Below are positions 11,503-21,999 of a stretch of DNA of 64,000 nucleotides, one piece after another. How positions within the stretch are numbered: the first letter of the stretch is position 1; the number at the start of each line of letters is the position of its first letter. The translations under genes were made by a program, and so were the position numbers. Origin of the DNA: Epiperipatus broadwayi (taxonomy: Eukaryota > Onychophora > Udeonychophora > Euonychophora > Peripatidae); contig JAQFVV010000252.1 of the NCBI GenBank assembly GCA_028023455.1, positions 1,393,349 to 1,457,348 of the forward strand, written 5' to 3'. The notes under the pieces are model-generated. The model was not told where the DNA came from. It saw nothing but the letters and a program-made list of their open reading frames with translations, and did not search any database.

Positions 11503-12575
11503 TCAAACTTTCCACAATTCTGTTGTTTTTATATTAGCTGATTGTCTATTCATTAAACCATTTCTATTCCTAGATATCCTCATTGCCTCCTTAATTTTAC
11601 ATTTTTCATTACATCTTTCAATTTGAATAATTTTTTACATCTCTATTTTTAAATTTAAAACCATAATTACATGCTTTATTATGATCAAAAATAATTGATG
11701 GAGTATTCATATTTACTGAAGATATTTTTTTTTCTGTACACATTTATATAATGTCCTATGATCATTATATTGTTTTTGTAATGTACATTTTGATTCCCCT
11801 ATATATTTCATTCCACAGCCACATGCCAACATATATATAACAGAACTTAATTCAAACTTAGAAATCTTGGTTCTAGAGTTATTTATCATATCATTTATAT
11901 TATTTGAAGAGAAAAAAGAAATCCTACACAAACCACTATAAAGTTTATTAATTAATTTAGCTTGTTGATTAGATATAAAAGAAATAGAAATCCATTTATC
12001 ACTTTTTAATTTATTTAATATTTTCTTATTATTACTTTTATTTTGATTATATTTTGTAATTGTATTATACATAATATTCCTTCCATAACCAATATTCAAC
12101 ATATCAGTAATATATACATTAATATTTTCAATTTTATCACTAATAAATTTGCACAAATAATCATTTCTAAACAAAAATGACTTCAAACCAGCTAATTTAT
12201 GACCCATATGAACTTTAGAATTATATGAAATATAACCCCTAATTTCCACAGGCTTTAAAATCATATTATAATCAAATACATTATTATTTCTTTTAATAAA
12301 TATATATAAAAACTTTATAAAATCTTCTTTCTCTTCATTTAACACCCATTTTACATTATTAATCATATTTAACTCACTAAATAAATTAACTATTATTTCA
12401 TTATGTGCACATATAAATACATCATCAACATATCTACAATATACTTCAATTCTTTTATATTTTACCTGAGATAATATCTTAACCTCATAACTAGAAATAA
12501 AAAAAAATACAAATCTGTGATATCACCGGAAGACCCATTGGCCAACCATAATTCATTTTATAAAAGCAATCATTA
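11503..12575 (-). pseudogene. PLE reverse transcriptase 3' part plus GIY-YIG endonuclease, left copy
   Basis: Read on the minus strand from about 12570. It starts at the RT region with PMGLPVISQI, then continues in the 217-codon frame 12366-11713: the RT palm/thumb (KWVLNEEKEDFIKFL, then HMGHKLAGLKSFLFRNDYL) and linker, and the GIY-YIG finger (LACGCGMKYIGESKCTLQ). The C-terminal KIKEAMRISRNRNGLMNRQ block follows in a shifted frame, ending at TGA 11505-11503. Reverse transcription and endonuclease functions are lost because the 5' half of the ORF is missing. A one-base longer T-run than in the right arm (near 12500) puts the PMG and YVDD regions in a different frame from the rest. Confidence 0.85.
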
Positions 12576-12604
12576 AACTTAACATATATATGATCATCTT
12601 AATT

Positions 12605-13653
12605 GATTGCTTTTATAAAATGAATTATGGTTAGCCAATGGGTCTTCCAGTAATATCACAGATTTGTATTTTTTTTATTTCTAGTTATGAGGTTAAGATA
12701 TTATCTCAGGTAAAATATAAAAGAATTGAAGTTTATTGTAGATATGTCGATGATGTATTTATATGTGCACATAATGAAATAATAGTTAATTTATTTAGTG
12801 AGTTAAATATGATTAATAATGTAAAATGGGTATTAAATGAAGAGAAAAAAGATTTTATGAAGTTTTTATATATATTTATTAAAAGAAATAATAATGTATT
12901 TGATTATAATATGATTTTAAAGCCTGTGGAAATTAGGGGTTATATTCCATATAATTCTAAAGTTCATATGGGTCATAAATTAGCTGGTTTGAAGTCATTT
13001 TTGTTTAGAAATGATTACTTGTGCAAATTTATTAGTGATAAAATTGAAAATATTAATATATATATATATTACTGATATGTTGAATATTGGTTATGGAAGG
13101 AATATTATGTATAATACAATTACAAAATATAATCAAAATAAAAGTAATAATAAAAAAATATTAAATAAATTAAAAAGTGATAAATGGATTTCTATTTCTT
13201 TTATATCTAATCAACAAGCTAAATTAATTAATAAACTTTATAGTGGTTTGTGTAGGATTTCTTTTTTCTCTTCAAATAATATAAATAATATGATAAATAA
13301 GTCTAGAACCAAGATTTCTAAGTTTGAATTAAGTTCTGTTATATATATATATGTTGGAATGTGGCTGTGGAATAAAATATATAGGGGAATCAAAATGTAC
13401 ATTACAAAAATGATATAATGATCATAGGACATTATATAAATGTGTACAGAAAGAAAATATATCTTCAGTAAATATGAATACTTCATCAATTATGGTTTTA
13501 AATTTAATAATAGAGATGTAAAAAATTATTCAAATTGAAAGTTGTAATGAAAAATGTAAAATTAAGGAGGCAATGATGATATCTAGGAATAGAAATGGTT
13601 TAATGAATAGACAATCAGCTAATATAAAAACAACAGAATTGTGGAAAGTTTGA
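12605..13653 (+). pseudogene. PLE reverse transcriptase 3' part plus GIY-YIG endonuclease, right copy
   Basis: Mirror of the left copy. The 145-codon frame at 12638-13075 contains the RT catalytic motif CRYVDDVFI (YVDD at 12743-12754) followed by the same thumb sequence. A TA-run expansion near 13055 shifts frame into the 135-codon frame 13011-13418, which continues through the linker. A second TA expansion near 13345 disrupts the start of the GIY-YIG finger, and the C-terminal KEA..I..NR block ends at TGA 13651-13653. An in-frame TAG at 12632-12634, just before PMG, is Trp in the left copy. The two copies therefore carry different inactivating lesions. Confidence 0.87.
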
Positions 13654-13700
13654 ATGGATTGAATGATGGGTAATGCAAGTTTTTATTTTCTGTACATTTG

Positions 13701-15105
13701 CACTGAGTGGCACTACTGTATGGAAAGTTTTGCCTGTTTTAATAACAGTTATGAGCAAGCATAAGAAATAGTGATCATGTGATGTTTAGTGGTTCTTCAT
13801 TTATTAAAACCATCTATAAACTGTGTAAATTGTTTTTCCTCTCTTCTTTTGGAAAATAATACACAACAAAAGCAATATACAAAGTCTTAAGATTTTGAGA
13901 AGACTAACCAGCTGTGAGGTTGGGTAACACCATTCAGAATTTCTTAACATAGTAAGATGTAAAAAATAATCTACCATCAACATTTTTAAGGAAATAATAT
14001 TGATTGTTTTGCTTAGGTAATCTAATTTATTAACATATGCCCTCAAATCATGATCATTTATATTTATTTGGTTACTGTCATTATTGTATTATCATTATTA
14101 TTTGCATTTGTTCCCATTGTCTACTATTACTTATTGTTTCCAATACTTTTGTATAAACATATCTTTTTTGGGGGGAAATTCAACATGTTTTTCCACCGAT
14201 TCTACATTTTGGTCACAAACTTGGGTAGTTTGTTTGCATTTCTGTATTTCTAATTGTAACGAATTGTAATTGCCAAAGTCAAAACAATTTCACTGTTAGA
14301 TTTAGTTTGTAGTCTCAAAAGCAGTTCTACTTATGGCTTTTTGAGTTTATGCTTTTCTTTTTTTTTCTTTTCTGTTAAGTTTTTTTTTCAATAACCAGAA
14401 AGATACTTTTTTAGCATGGACATTATGGTCTCTAATAATATTTAAAATGTTTATCCCATTAAATTAACAAAACTTAAAATACTTCCTTTTCAAAATTATT
14501 CAATACTAGTAACACACTATTGGGAACTAATGTGGATTGTAAAGGTGTGGAATTGGATTTAAATAGAATTTTAGTTTGGTTTCATTAATCTCAAATAAAT
14601 TAATGCAGTGGTATCTAAATATTAATAACTGCTAATTCATATAAATATTATATTAACATAAAATGATTACTTACACTATCCTGTGCATCTATACTTCACT
14701 GCTCTTGCAGTCATAGGAATGCCCCATATTACCTTTATTTGTTTTAATGTTCATTAATCATTACATACATGTTGAAATCAATAATGCTATCAAATTGAAT
14801 CCTACAAACATTTTTGAATGCCTGAAATACAACACCTGCCTCTAATATGCAAAATAAATTCACAATTATTGGAATTACAATCTGCAAGCATATGGGGATA
14901 CTAAATTTTGTTATTTATTGGGTCATACATGAGATATCATGCACCTCACACTGTGTGTTATATATTGGCTTTTTGTAGGAGGAAATTCTTGAAACTCAAT
15001 AAAAGTTTTAAATAGGATATAGATATTTTGTTAACTTATGTCAGCGGTTTTATGCTATTTAATCCTTTTGAATATTTTTTTTTTAAATTTTACTTATTTT
15101 TTCAG
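13701..15105. other. A+T-rich noncoding stretch
   Basis: No repeat partner and no convincing exon. Frames around 14050-14270 are T-rich low-complexity translations. Confidence 0.35.
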
Positions 15106-15197
15106 TCTCTTTGGGAAGCCGCTATAAACGTGGAACCGGATGCATTGCATTAGCTGCACACATATACACCACCATAGCCTACACTGAGAACCTTTAG
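15106..15197 (+). CDS. possible terminal exon of an unidentified host gene
   Basis: A strong acceptor context (a long T-rich tract ending TTATTTTTTCAG at 15105) is followed by one open frame from 15108 encoding SLGSRYKRGTGCIALAAHIY and then TTIAYTENL, ending at TAG 15195-15197. Base composition and CpG content (CCGC, ACGT, CCGG) differ sharply from the surrounding A+T-rich DNA, as expected for an exon. I do not recognise the protein, and no donor or upstream exon is visible here. Another frame (SLWEAAINVEPDALH, then stop) is also open but shorter. Splice-like sequences arise often by chance in T-rich DNA, so confidence is low. Confidence 0.25.
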
Positions 15198-16825
15198 TTC
15201 TTAAGTCTGCTGCAGTAGCATGAGACCACACAGCGTTATTTTTTTCTGATAATAAGCATCCATTTCTTTTTTCTAGCTATTTATAATTAAATTGTTAAAA
15301 ACAATTGCAGATACTATAAATTAAAATATTTATTTGCAATCATTCTTAGCAAGTTTATATACAGAAAATAATTCATTAAAAGAAACGTGTTTATATTCCT
15401 TTAAAATACACGTTTGTTTTAGTTGATTGAAAATAATCCGTTGTATGCCTTTATATAAATATTAGACTTATTTTCATTAAAGTCACGGCCACACATGTAA
15501 ATATCAGGTTGACTTTGTTTACAGAGAGATCTTATAATTTCTAAGTTCATAAACAATTATGCTTCGCAATTTTGTAAAAATTTACAAAAACATAAGTTTA
15601 CAATTAAGATGAAGTTAAAAATTTCAAAAAGCTTTGATCTAAAATATTTACTTTTTTTTTTTTAATTTAAAAATAAATACTTTCTATTTTATTCATTGAG
15701 AACAATTCATCGTTATATCCTATTTAATAAAACCACTTATTTTTTAAAAGGCACGTGTCGTCCTTTTAAGATAAATGTTATCAATATTGAAGAACAGCTG
15801 ACATTAATTTACGTTTTTGAAGCTAGAATGAATTAGTATAGCTTTATATATATATATACATAATGCTTCAATTTATTTTACAAAAATTTTATTTCATGTG
15901 CGTACTAATTAACAATTAATGTATTTTAATAGTATACAAATAATTACCAATCATCGCTTATTTAACCTCAAATATAGATTTTCATTAATAATAAAATAAA
16001 CTGTATACTTTTGCTAGTATCTGTAACTGTATATTAAAAATAAAAGAAAATATAAGGATGTTGTTTAACACCACAAAAATTTTAGGGCGCTAGTATATCT
16101 GGATCACGAGTTATGATATAAAATGTAGTAGTGCATTTTTATACCTTCTTTGATGTTTGCAATACGCATGGCTCTGCAGCCACGAAATCTTGCAAATCGC
16201 TTAAAAATATTTTTGTGATTTATGATTTCAACGTCATACGCAATTTTGTCATTTTAAACATTTCGTCAGCACTTTTAGGCACAATTTAAAACAAATTTAA
16301 TGTTAGTATGGTCTTCCATTGTCGGTTAAGGTAAATCTGTCACATTTCATATAATTTATAATCTAGGCATACTAGCATCTTCAATTTTTTTATGATGAGT
16401 TGTTAAATTATGTCACTATATAGGATATACATTAATTCATAGATGACACTGCAGACAGCTTAAAAAATGAATCAAATATATTTTCATTGGTATACACTAA
16501 TGTTCACTCATAGCATATATTTGTTATATTATTTTTCTAGATTTACTTTTGTTGCTCTGTCTTAAATTAAGCATCTGTGTATAAATAAAATATAATTGTT
16601 ATGTGTAAATATTGAAGTAATAACAATAGTATTTGTTTCAATTACATTAAACAAAAAATGGAAATGTGTTGAGCCTATTACTCTAGCTAATTGTAAAATA
16701 TAAATACTGTGTATATAGGAAAATTTGTAATAAAATTTTGTTGAACTTTTACTTTCCCACAAAAAGCTATATATTAATTTTAAAATTTTCTGGACTTGAA
16801 ATATATTTAAAAAAATTTCATTTAA
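15198..16825. other. noncoding with retained CpG sites
   Basis: Apparently single-copy in the window and richer in CpG than its neighbours (for example around 15400-15540, 15740-15830 and 16080-16340). No ORF, no transposon ends. It could be a 3' UTR or a conserved noncoding region downstream of the possible exon. Confidence 0.3.
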
Positions 16826-16970
16826 TAATCCACCTAAAATTTCAGCTGTTATGTAACCAGACAACAATCCATTAAAACTGCACAACAAGCAGAAAGTATA
16901 TGATTTAGCAAAAGTGGAAATTTTTTTAGCTTAATTCTTTAGTTGACACAATAATTAGAAATCGGACATA
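16826..16970 (+). repeat. repeat R2, copy 1
   Basis: Shares TTTCAGCTGTTATGTAACCAG, ACAA..CC.ATTAAA and AGCTTAAT..T.TAGTTGA blocks with 17120-17275. Family of about 150 bp, without coding content. Confidence 0.6.
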
Positions 16971-17119
16971 GATATTTTATATGTGTGAAGATTTGAAATA
17001 TAAAAACTTTGCTGAATTTTTATAAGCATTATACATCTCCAGTAAAATATGAATTTAAATTTTTTTATTGATTTAAAGAAATAATAGTCAAATATAATGT
17101 GAATTTTTTGTATAATATT

Positions 17120-17275
17120 CTAGATAAATTTTAGCTATGATGTAACCGGGAAACAACCAATTAAAGCTGTGCAAGCTGAAACCACATGAACTAATAATAG
17201 CAATGATATAGCCAAAAGCTGAATTTCTTTAACTTAATAGTGTAGCTGATATAAAAGTTATAAAACAGACATTTT
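17120..17275 (+). repeat. repeat R2, copy 2
   Basis: Contains AGCTATGATGTAACCGGG and ACAACCAATTAAAGCTG, matching copy 1. The CAACAACCAATT block also appears in reverse at about 17590-17625 and at 51266-51290. Confidence 0.6.
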
Positions 17276-17569
17276 TCATGCTGAAAAATATTGAAGTATA
17301 ATAAACTTCCTATATTTTTGCAAACAACTAAATTTCCTCATTTCAATTCTCATTGTATTTCAGTGCTTACATTTATAAGTTCATAAAATTCTTCAAATAT
17401 ATATAATTAACTCTTCATGGAAGTTGCTTATGAAAACACAGAGAAGTTGATATGAAGTATCTATATCTGACTTATAACCTTTATACCATCTAGGGTACTA
17501 AGTTACATATGACTTCAACTTTGCTGTAATATGTATCAGTTAGATACTATTGTTATTTCTAAATAACTT

Positions 17570-17640
17570 GGGTTTAATTTATACTGCCAATTTTAATTGG
17601 TTGTTGTCTAGTTATTTACACAGAAAACAAATTTCCAATA
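17570..17640 (-). repeat. repeat R2 fragment, reverse orientation
   Basis: The minus strand reads CTAGACAACAACCAATTAAA, matching the core of R2. Too short to delimit well. Confidence 0.4.
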
Positions 17641-19252
17641 TATTTATATACATGAAATAATTTTCTTTATATTTCAATATTTACTTCCATATGTTTGTAA
17701 AAAAATCTTTATTTATATTGTAATGGTACAGGGTGAGCAAGGTTTGACTTAATCAATACACCTCATAAATTGCACCAAATTGAAATGGTAAAATAAAAGG
17801 CAAATAGCATTATTAACAAATACTAACCACAAATAAAAGCTAAATTGAAATGGAACATAGGATGATAATGATATAATCTTTATTGTATCTCAAAGATTTT
17901 GTTGGCAAATTGTAATGATACAACAAGTTCATGTTTGCTAATGCCCTATTATAATAATAGGAAAATAAGAAAACCAATACTTCAAGCAAACTGGAATAAA
18001 AGAAAATGGGTATGTTAGTTCTCTAAATCATATGTATAAAATTCCCTAATTGGAATGCTCTCTAAATTATATACATCTAAATCATTTTCACAGAAAATAG
18101 CCTTTTAATTATATAGTAAACAAAGGGAACAAGAAGCTTTCTCAGTTATATGTCTGACTTTACTAACAGTTAATATGATAATGGGATCACTTTTGAAATA
18201 ACACTTTATAATTAAATAAATTGAACTCATAACATAAACCAAAAAAGAACCTGTTCAACTTTAAGATCTCTCTCAATACTTAAATAACCAACTCTCAGAC
18301 TTTAGCATGAAGATAACTAATGAGACTTGATTACTTGCCAAAATATAAAGCCAAAAACAAAGGGAATACTTTATTGAATCTAATTTATAGTTACAAACAA
18401 CTAAATATCTCTAAATCATTAATATTCAGTAATATAACATTTTATTAATGTTTGTGCAAGTGATCATTACCATTTAAATATTCTCAGGGTAAACAAAATA
18501 AAATTAACAAACTCAAGTATTGCATGATGACCCATTGTACTGTTAAGTAAAAAATAAATAAATAAATCACAAAGTCACTTTAAGTAAAACAACTGGTATA
18601 TCTTTTATTTATGATTTATATATACTTTTATTTTTAAAACGACAATAATTATAAAAAAACAGCTCAGCATAATATTTATTTTTTTTATTAGAAATTTTTA
18701 CTTGATTTTTATGTCATTCATATTTTTAACATTTGTTAACAATATTTATTGAATTACATTTATATCTGAATGAAGGTTACCAAACTCTTTAAAAATAAAT
18801 AAAGTGCAATAATAATAATAACAATAATATTGTTATTGTTTAAAATCAAATGGTTCAAAATCATAAATACGTTCTCTAAGGCATAATATCCATATTCTCA
18901 CTATTCTAAGTAAACTACACTTTTCTTTTAAAATACCAAAGGCAAACTTCTTAAATTAATCCCTACTATGTTCAAGTGATCTTCAATTATGGCTAAAAGA
19001 ATTAATATATTCATCTACATCACATTTAATTTTGGGGGTCTAATGAGAGGTTTATCATTAAACTGTAATAATCTTAATAAATATCTGAAGACAATAAATT
19101 CTCATAAATAATTTAGGGATTTTTAAATTTATATATGTAAAAACTCATGTATAATATATAACGTATTACTATAATAAATTATCTTTCAAACACATCTCAT
19201 AACTAAGCTACCAATTATTTACCAAAAGCAAAATAATATATATATATATTGT
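17641..19252. other. A+T-rich noncoding stretch
   Basis: No coding or repeat signal beyond simple sequence such as AATAATAATAAC near 18810. Confidence 0.35.
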
Positions 19253-19330
19253 AACGGGCACATACGCCATTACATTATTATTTTTTTATTAAACATGAAA
19301 AATAAAAGTTCGCAAATAAAAACTTTTTTT
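19253..19330 (-). repeat. terminal block of repeat family R4
   Basis: TATTGTAACGGGCACATACG then CCATTACATTATT, followed by GTTCGCAAATAAAAAC. Its reverse complement matches the ends at 36105-36150 and 41490-41570 (TAATGTAATGRC..ATA then GTTACAATA). It looks like one end of a DNA element; the other end was not identified. Confidence 0.5.
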
Positions 19331-19411
19331 TTAAGAATTAAAAATTGAAAATTAAAAATCATCTAAACTCTAATATATAAAATCACACAGATGAAAAATT
19401 ATTAAACTAAA

Positions 19412-20200
19412 ACTTTATTAACCCTTTTCCCGCCTCCTACGAAGCTCCTCGTCGACATCTGACATCACTCTAACTCTGCCAGTTCTTATGCTAAAAAATT
19501 CGTTTGATAGGTTTTGAATAGGTTTTTAAAAGTTCTGTAAGATGGTGCCCTCTTCCGAATTATTTTACAAGTAAAAAATAAAAAAAAACGCATTTAAACC
19601 TAAACAAAGAAAGAACATTACTTGTGATTGGTTCTTAGCATGCTCTCAGCCGAAAAAAACATTCTGATTGGCTGGAAAGAACAAAGAAACCCGCCTGATC
19701 AAAGAAAATAAAGAAAAACGCTGAGATTTTCAGCAATGCAATTTTAAGTATTAAAAAATAATTTCAGAAATTAAACTAGTTTTTAAAAAATATACTAAAA
19801 AAACAAAATTATTTTCGAAAAATATTGAAGATTTTAGTAAAAATATTAAAGAAATATTTAAAAGAAATATTTACTTTTCTATAACGTAAAAGTCGACCTT
19901 TTTGTTTATATTATAGCTTTTATGTTGCCGAAATTGAATATTTTAGAATAAATAAATAGCAATTTATTTTTGAAAGAACTTTCGTTCTCTTCATAACCTG
20001 AAAAATTAGTAATATACTTTTTATAAATGTATCTGAGTTGAATTTAATATTATAGGCGAATATGTTTTAACAATAGGCTTTGTCTTCAGTTTGTGAGTTG
20101 GCCAATTAAAAGATTTGATTTTTACCTCATACAACCAATAATATAATTAGCGGTTAAAAGATTAAGAAGTAAAAAAAGTATTTTAAACTAAATTTTCAGT
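19412..20200 (+). repeat. repeat R3, copy 1
   Basis: About 0.8 kb family also at 43158-44045 (-), 58121-58880 (+) and 60095-60810 (+). Diagnostic blocks in order are TAAGATGGTGCCCTCT, GAATTATTTTACAAGTAAA, a GATTGGCT region, a run of AAAATAATTT..GAAAAAT, CATAACCTG, AATTAGTAATATACTTTTTA and a CCAATTAAAAG region. Copies are well diverged. There is no shared ORF, so it is likely non-autonomous. Confidence 0.72.
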
Positions 20201-20339
20201 AAAGATTTAAAGATAAAAATATATCTAAGTTTGTACAATAAATTAATTAATGTTATTGTAAAATGAAAATGATTATTTTAATTAGTTAAAAGTAAGCTAG
20301 CCCTTGGGCATTTCAAAATGTATAAGCAACGGTCAGATA

Positions 20340-20680
20340 GGAGAAAAAACAATAGAAACTAATAGTCAATAAAAGAAATCCCTCAGGAATCGGACCTCAA
20401 TGAAAAGATCATCATCATCATGACATAATGTTGAATTAATCCACAAAATTAATATAAAAATAAAAAGTTTGGAAATAAAATTTAGTGAAGAAAAAACTGG
20501 GAGAGAAGATAGAGATGTAACTATATGTGTTAACGCGGAGAGAGTTGAAGGAGAAGGGATTGAAAAGATACACTCTTCAATCCCTTCAGTTTTTCTAAAA
20601 GGAAAGAGAAATGACATCGTTTTTCCTATATTGAAAACCACAGGACATTGGGGGAATTAACGCTGGCTCCATATGGCAAG
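20340..20680. other. open frame of unknown nature
   Basis: A 63-codon plus-strand frame (20469-20660, starting MEIKFSEEKTGREDRDV) overlaps a 91-codon minus frame. Composition is less A+T-rich than the neighbours. No domain is recognised, and neither frame has splice or promoter context I can defend. It may be a decayed element fragment. Confidence 0.2.
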
Positions 20681-20959
20681 TAACTGCAAGAAATTAGAAA
20701 CTACAGACTTGTTAAAACTGTAAGAACTTTATGAAATCTAATGAACATTAATTAATTTGAAAACAATAAGAACTTTAAAATATAAACTGTCCCAGTATTT
20801 AAATTATTGCAATAGAAATTCCTATCTGCCCAAGCTTAATCAGTTAGTAATAATTGTTTTATTGAATGTATTATTATTTTTCATAAATCATTTCCATTAA
20901 TTTTTTTTTTGTTCTTTTAAAATTTTATTATGATTTTTTTTTTGTCTAAACAACTTTTT

Positions 20960-21870
20960 ATAAATGTTAAATTTAAGTCAGGCGTAAATGGTTGCATAGA
21001 TTCACAAGTTAAGTTAGTTTAAGGGAGGGTAAATCTTAGGTTATTTGTTTTATAGTTAAATTGGGTCAATGGATTGGATATATTGGTGTAATTAGTAGAT
21101 GTAGTATGAGGTTTGCTACACGCAGGATCGTATTATACACTGCACACACCCATTTTGCCTATGGAATGGGATGGTAAGACGGAAAATGCAGTCCCTTCCT
21201 ATGGAGGTTTTTTATTGCTCTTCACGTCAGACAGATGTAGTATTCCTGTCTGGATGAGTGTCAATGTCTTCTATTAACCATGCTGTTCAGATGTGCATTC
21301 CTGATGGTGTGTTATTTGTGCTGTCATATTCGTGCTGCATTGAATACATCGATATATCAGATAGATTGGTGTTGGTTTGACTGCGAACTTTTGGCCTAAG
21401 GTTAAATCAGGGATAGAATATTTTCTTTTCAAATGCTATCTATGTAGTCTATTCATACTCGACATTCTTAAAAATATTATTAAATTCATCTGTGCGAACT
21501 TTTAAAATAAAATAAAACAGTTAAATTGTAAATTCAAATCTAAAGTAAAATAAGTTTTAATGCTTTGTAAAAAAATAAAAGTTAGACTAAAATAATAATT
21601 CTTTATATGTGTGTAAATAAATGTTTGTGTGTTAATTACTGGCAGTGGCTTATTTATTCTTTTTTTTAAATATTAATATATTTTGATGATATATATCATT
21701 ATTATTAATCTCTACTACTCTGCTGAGCTAGTGACTGGGGCTAACGGTCTAAATATATATAAAAAAAAATTCTTAACTTACATATCTGCCTACTATATAA
21801 ATTTTCTAGGTTCAAATGGCCTAGTGGTGGCCCTGTACAGCAGATACAGTAAGACACTATTGATATCGGA
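20960..21870 (+). repeat. interspersed repeat R1, copy B
   Basis: Closest to copy D. Shared blocks include GGGAGGGTAAATCTTAGGTT, CAATGGATTGGATATATT, CGCAGGAT..TATATAC, CCTATGG, GTTCAGATGTGCATTCCTGA and GCCTAAGGTTAAATCAGGG, then the 3' GAGCTAGTGACTGG and GGTTCAAATGGCCTAGTGG blocks. The copy is relatively well preserved. Confidence 0.78.
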
Positions 21871-21930
21871 CCATTATAATATATATATATATATAAAATA
21901 AATACCACACTTATATATATATATATATAT
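21870..21930. repeat. TA microsatellite
   Basis: Two TA runs (about 21881-21892 and 21915-21930) directly follow R1 copy B and precede an R5 block. Confidence 0.85.
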
Positions 21931-21995
21931 GTAAATAGTCTTCATGAGAATAAACACTAATAAATTTAATGTAAAACATTCACTGTACCCTGTCC
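21930..21995 (+). repeat. short repeat R5, copy 1
   Basis: TGTAAATAGTCTTCATGAGA then CTAATAAATTTAATGTAAAA and CATTCACT. Matches 27935-27993, which is likewise next to a dinucleotide run. Confidence 0.65.
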
Positions 21996-21999
21996 AGAT

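Larger units (their letters stand above)
11456..13700. mobile_element. head-to-head palindrome of two PLE copies
   Basis: The left arm 11456-12587 and right arm 12588-13700 are near-identical reverse complements meeting at CATATATATG (12583-12592), with essentially no spacer. Each arm carries the same 3' half of a Penelope-like element, truncated at the same point just upstream of the RT PMG-type motif, and both stop at GTACATTTG or its complement. Differences between arms are point changes, homopolymer indels and TA-run expansions. This could be a real inverted duplication or an assembly fold-back; the independent lesions in each arm favour a real and not very recent event. Confidence 0.85.

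Noticed and set aside
13238-13489. Minus-strand 83-codon frame
   Set aside because: Antisense shadow of the right PLE copy.
20469-20660. Plus-strand 63-codon frame as a small gene
   Set aside because: No recognisable domain, promoter or splice context; overlapped by an equally long antisense frame.
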